From positions 1-16,331 of the forward strand of contig JAUVON010000029.1 of the NCBI GenBank assembly GCA_030599175.1: a stretch of 16,331 nucleotides of DNA, written 5' to 3'. This document shows positions 15,277-16,331 of this stretch, piece after piece. A model generated the notes under the pieces. The model searched no databases, was not told where the DNA came from, and worked only from the letters and a program-made list of their open reading frames with translations. The position numbers and the translations under genes are program-made. This DNA is from Desulfobulbaceae bacterium. Its GTDB lineage: Bacteria; Desulfobacterota; Desulfobulbia; Desulfobulbales; Desulfocapsaceae. Positions within the stretch are counted from its first letter, which is position 1. Every line of letters begins with the position of its first letter.

Positions 15277-15385
15277 GGCTTATCCGAAGTCGGAGTTTAT
15301 ACCCTGGTTTTTTAGGGTGCTTATCCGAAGTCGGAGTTTATACCCTGGTTTTTTAGGGTGCTTATCCGAAGTCTACGCTTATCTG
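15266..15385. repeat. Tandem repeat array related to the dispersed repeat
   Basis: Two 41-base units, 15279-15319 and 15320-15360, are identical. Each contains TCCGA-AG-TCGGA and a hairpin ACCCT...AGGGT with an 8-base loop. A third partial unit (15361-15385) diverges after CTTATCCGAAGTC into TACGCTTATCTG, which matches the dispersed repeats at 12011 and 12121 apart from single-base differences. A degenerate half-unit (GGAAGTCTAGGCTTATC) lies at the left end. The array fills the middle of the hisB to lipoprotein gap. No gene is seen inside. Confidence 0.88.
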
Positions 15386-15418
15386 TTGTTTTTATGACAG
15401 AAGTTGAAGAGTAAAGGT

Positions 15419-16018
15419 CTAAAGACACCCTTTTGAGCTCAAAGATCCTTCTATCTGTATGGGGGTGATTGCACTATTCAACGCACGACCAAATCCTTTA
15501 AAGATAGCCTCTATTATATGATGTCCATTTTCTCCATGCAAGAGATCAATATGCAGAGTCAGTCCACCATGTTGAGAAACTGCACGCAAAAACTCTTTGC
15601 AGAGAAAGGTATCAAACGTCCCCAACTTCTGTTCACTGACAGAGACATCATAATGAAGATATGGACGATTTGAAATATCAATAACCACCCGTGCCAGGGT
15701 TTCGTCCATCGGCATATAACAGCTACCATATCTTGCTATACCGCCTTTATTGCCAAGAGCCTTGGAAATTGCCTGCCCTAAACAGATTCCTATATCTTCA
15801 ACGGTATGATGATCGTCAACCTCCGTATCTCCAACTGCCCCTATCTTAAGATCAAAAAACCCATGCACAGTAAAAAGGGTCAGCATATGATCAAGAAACG
15901 GCACCCCGGTTTCAATTTCAGCCATGCCGCTGCCGTCAAGAGCAAGATCGAGCTGAATATCAGTTTCCTTTGTCTTTCTGGAAACAGAGCCTTGTCGGCT
16001 ACTTTCAATTTTATTCAT
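15419..16018 (-). CDS. hisB: Imidazoleglycerol-phosphate dehydratase (histidine biosynthesis)
   Basis: HisB dehydrates imidazole glycerol phosphate to imidazole acetol phosphate, the sixth step of histidine synthesis, using two manganese ions. This is the monofunctional form, 199 residues against a usual 195 or so. Signatures are SRKTKETDI near the start, GVPFLDHML (H44), VDDHHTVEDIGICLG (H70, H71, E74), the C-terminal ENGHHIIEAIFKGFGRAL (H166, H167, E170), and a SSKG ending. All expected metal ligands are present. The ATG at 16016-16018 has a weak GGAT ribosome-binding site. No other his gene is visible on either side, so if it belongs to an operon its partners are beyond the window. The upstream 313 bases are non-coding. 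Confidence 0.97.
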   Translation of the reverse strand: MNKIESSRQGSVSRKTKETDIQLDLALDGSGMAEIETGVPFLDHMLTLFTVHGFFDLKIGAVGDTEVDDHHTVEDIGICLGQAISKALGNKGGIARYGSCYMPMDETLARVVIDISNRPYLHYDVSVSEQKLGTFDTFLCKEFLRAVSQHGGLTLHIDLLHGENGHHIIEAIFKGFGRALNSAITPIQIEGSLSSKGCL

Positions 16019-16331
16019 ATCAAATTTATCCGATTACCGATTACAATTAATATGTGATTGCCGGAAAACAGCTCTTTATCCTTCTAACCCGACTAGTCGG
16101 AAAACTTTCATATAAAGTCAGGCTACCTTGGAAAATCATGTTTTCAAGGCAGACATAGGATATTTCAAACAGCATAATGCATTAAAATGAGAAAATTCAA
16201 TTATTTTGCATCATATCCAAATCTGATATCATACCCTATGAAACAAAAACCTTCTCTATTTTTCGTGACAATTCAGATGAAAATAATTATAGTGAAAAGT
16301 TCGAGTCTGAATATTTTTCTATTGACACCAA
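16019..16331. other. Non-coding region upstream of hisB
   Basis: This AT-rich stretch presumably holds the hisB promoter, but I see no clear -35/-10 pair on the minus strand. It contains the palindrome at 16089-16100. A plus-strand frame is open from ATG 16238 to the window edge (31 codons, basic and hydrophobic), with no ribosome-binding site. I do not call it a gene. Confidence 0.6.
16089..16100. promoter_or_regulatory. Perfect 12-base palindrome, possible operator upstream of hisB
   Basis: CCGACTAGTCGG is exactly self-complementary and lies 70 bases upstream of the hisB start in an AT-rich setting, which makes it stand out. Palindromes centred on GACTAGTC occur as operators of TetR-type regulators. 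Linking it to hisB or to a gene beyond the right edge is inference. Confidence 0.4.

Noticed and set aside
15266..15385. CRISPR array
   Set aside because: The units are directly adjacent with no unique spacers, and no cas genes are present.
16238..16331. Possible start of a plus-strand gene running off the right edge
   Set aside because: Only 31 codons are visible, with no ribosome-binding site and no recognisable sequence.

Overview
The window is a stretch of ordinary bacterial chromosome, moderately AT-rich by eye and densely coding. The genes are a RecBCD nuclease operon, a menaquinone-type UbiE methyltransferase, a MOSC-domain protein of the kind common in sulfate reducers, an asparaginyl-tRNA synthetase, a TtcA-type PP-loop protein with a three-cysteine cluster, a universal stress protein and histidine biosynthesis HisB. 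Together they point to an anaerobic Desulfobacterota (former Deltaproteobacteria), perhaps the Desulfobulbales. That placement is inference from protein character, not from a search. I see no phage, transposase, CRISPR, rRNA or tRNA genes.

Layout. (1) 1-8218, minus strand: recC-recB-recD, transcribed leftwards. recD runs off the left edge, and both junctions are 11-base overlaps. The full-length recC reading frame has no ATG, GTG or TTG at its expected start and appears to begin at an AUC codon. (2) 8219-9830: a structured leader/intergenic region, then two uncharacterised genes arranged head to head with abutting start codons. One is a 99-residue membrane protein (minus) and the other a 371-residue acidic protein (plus). 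(3) 9831-11980: a UspA-family gene (minus), then a MOSC protein with a degenerate MogA-like tail (plus), which overlaps ubiE (minus) tail to tail by 29 bases.

(4) 11981-12288: non-coding, holding a large imperfect inverted repeat and two copies of a 20-base repeat. (5) 12289-15176, minus strand: a CsgG/LpoB-like lipoprotein, then two hairpins (one a good terminator), then a TtcA-like gene and asnS. The terminator ends only 14 bases before the TtcA-like start, so expression of this gene and asnS must involve read-through, attenuation or an internal promoter. (6) 15177-15418: non-coding, with the lipoprotein promoter and a tandem array related to the repeat in region 4. (7) 15419-16018: hisB (minus), with a 313-base non-coding upstream region containing a perfect 12-base palindrome.

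How the genes relate. RecB, RecC and RecD form one helicase-nuclease complex. The other genes are mostly separate housekeeping functions: quinone methylation, tRNA charging, tRNA thiolation and histidine synthesis. Apart from recCBD and the TtcA-like/asnS pair there is little sign of functional clustering. The points most worth a second look are the recC start codon, the terminator in front of the TtcA-like/asnS pair, the dispersed intergenic repeat family, and the orphan divergent gene pair.
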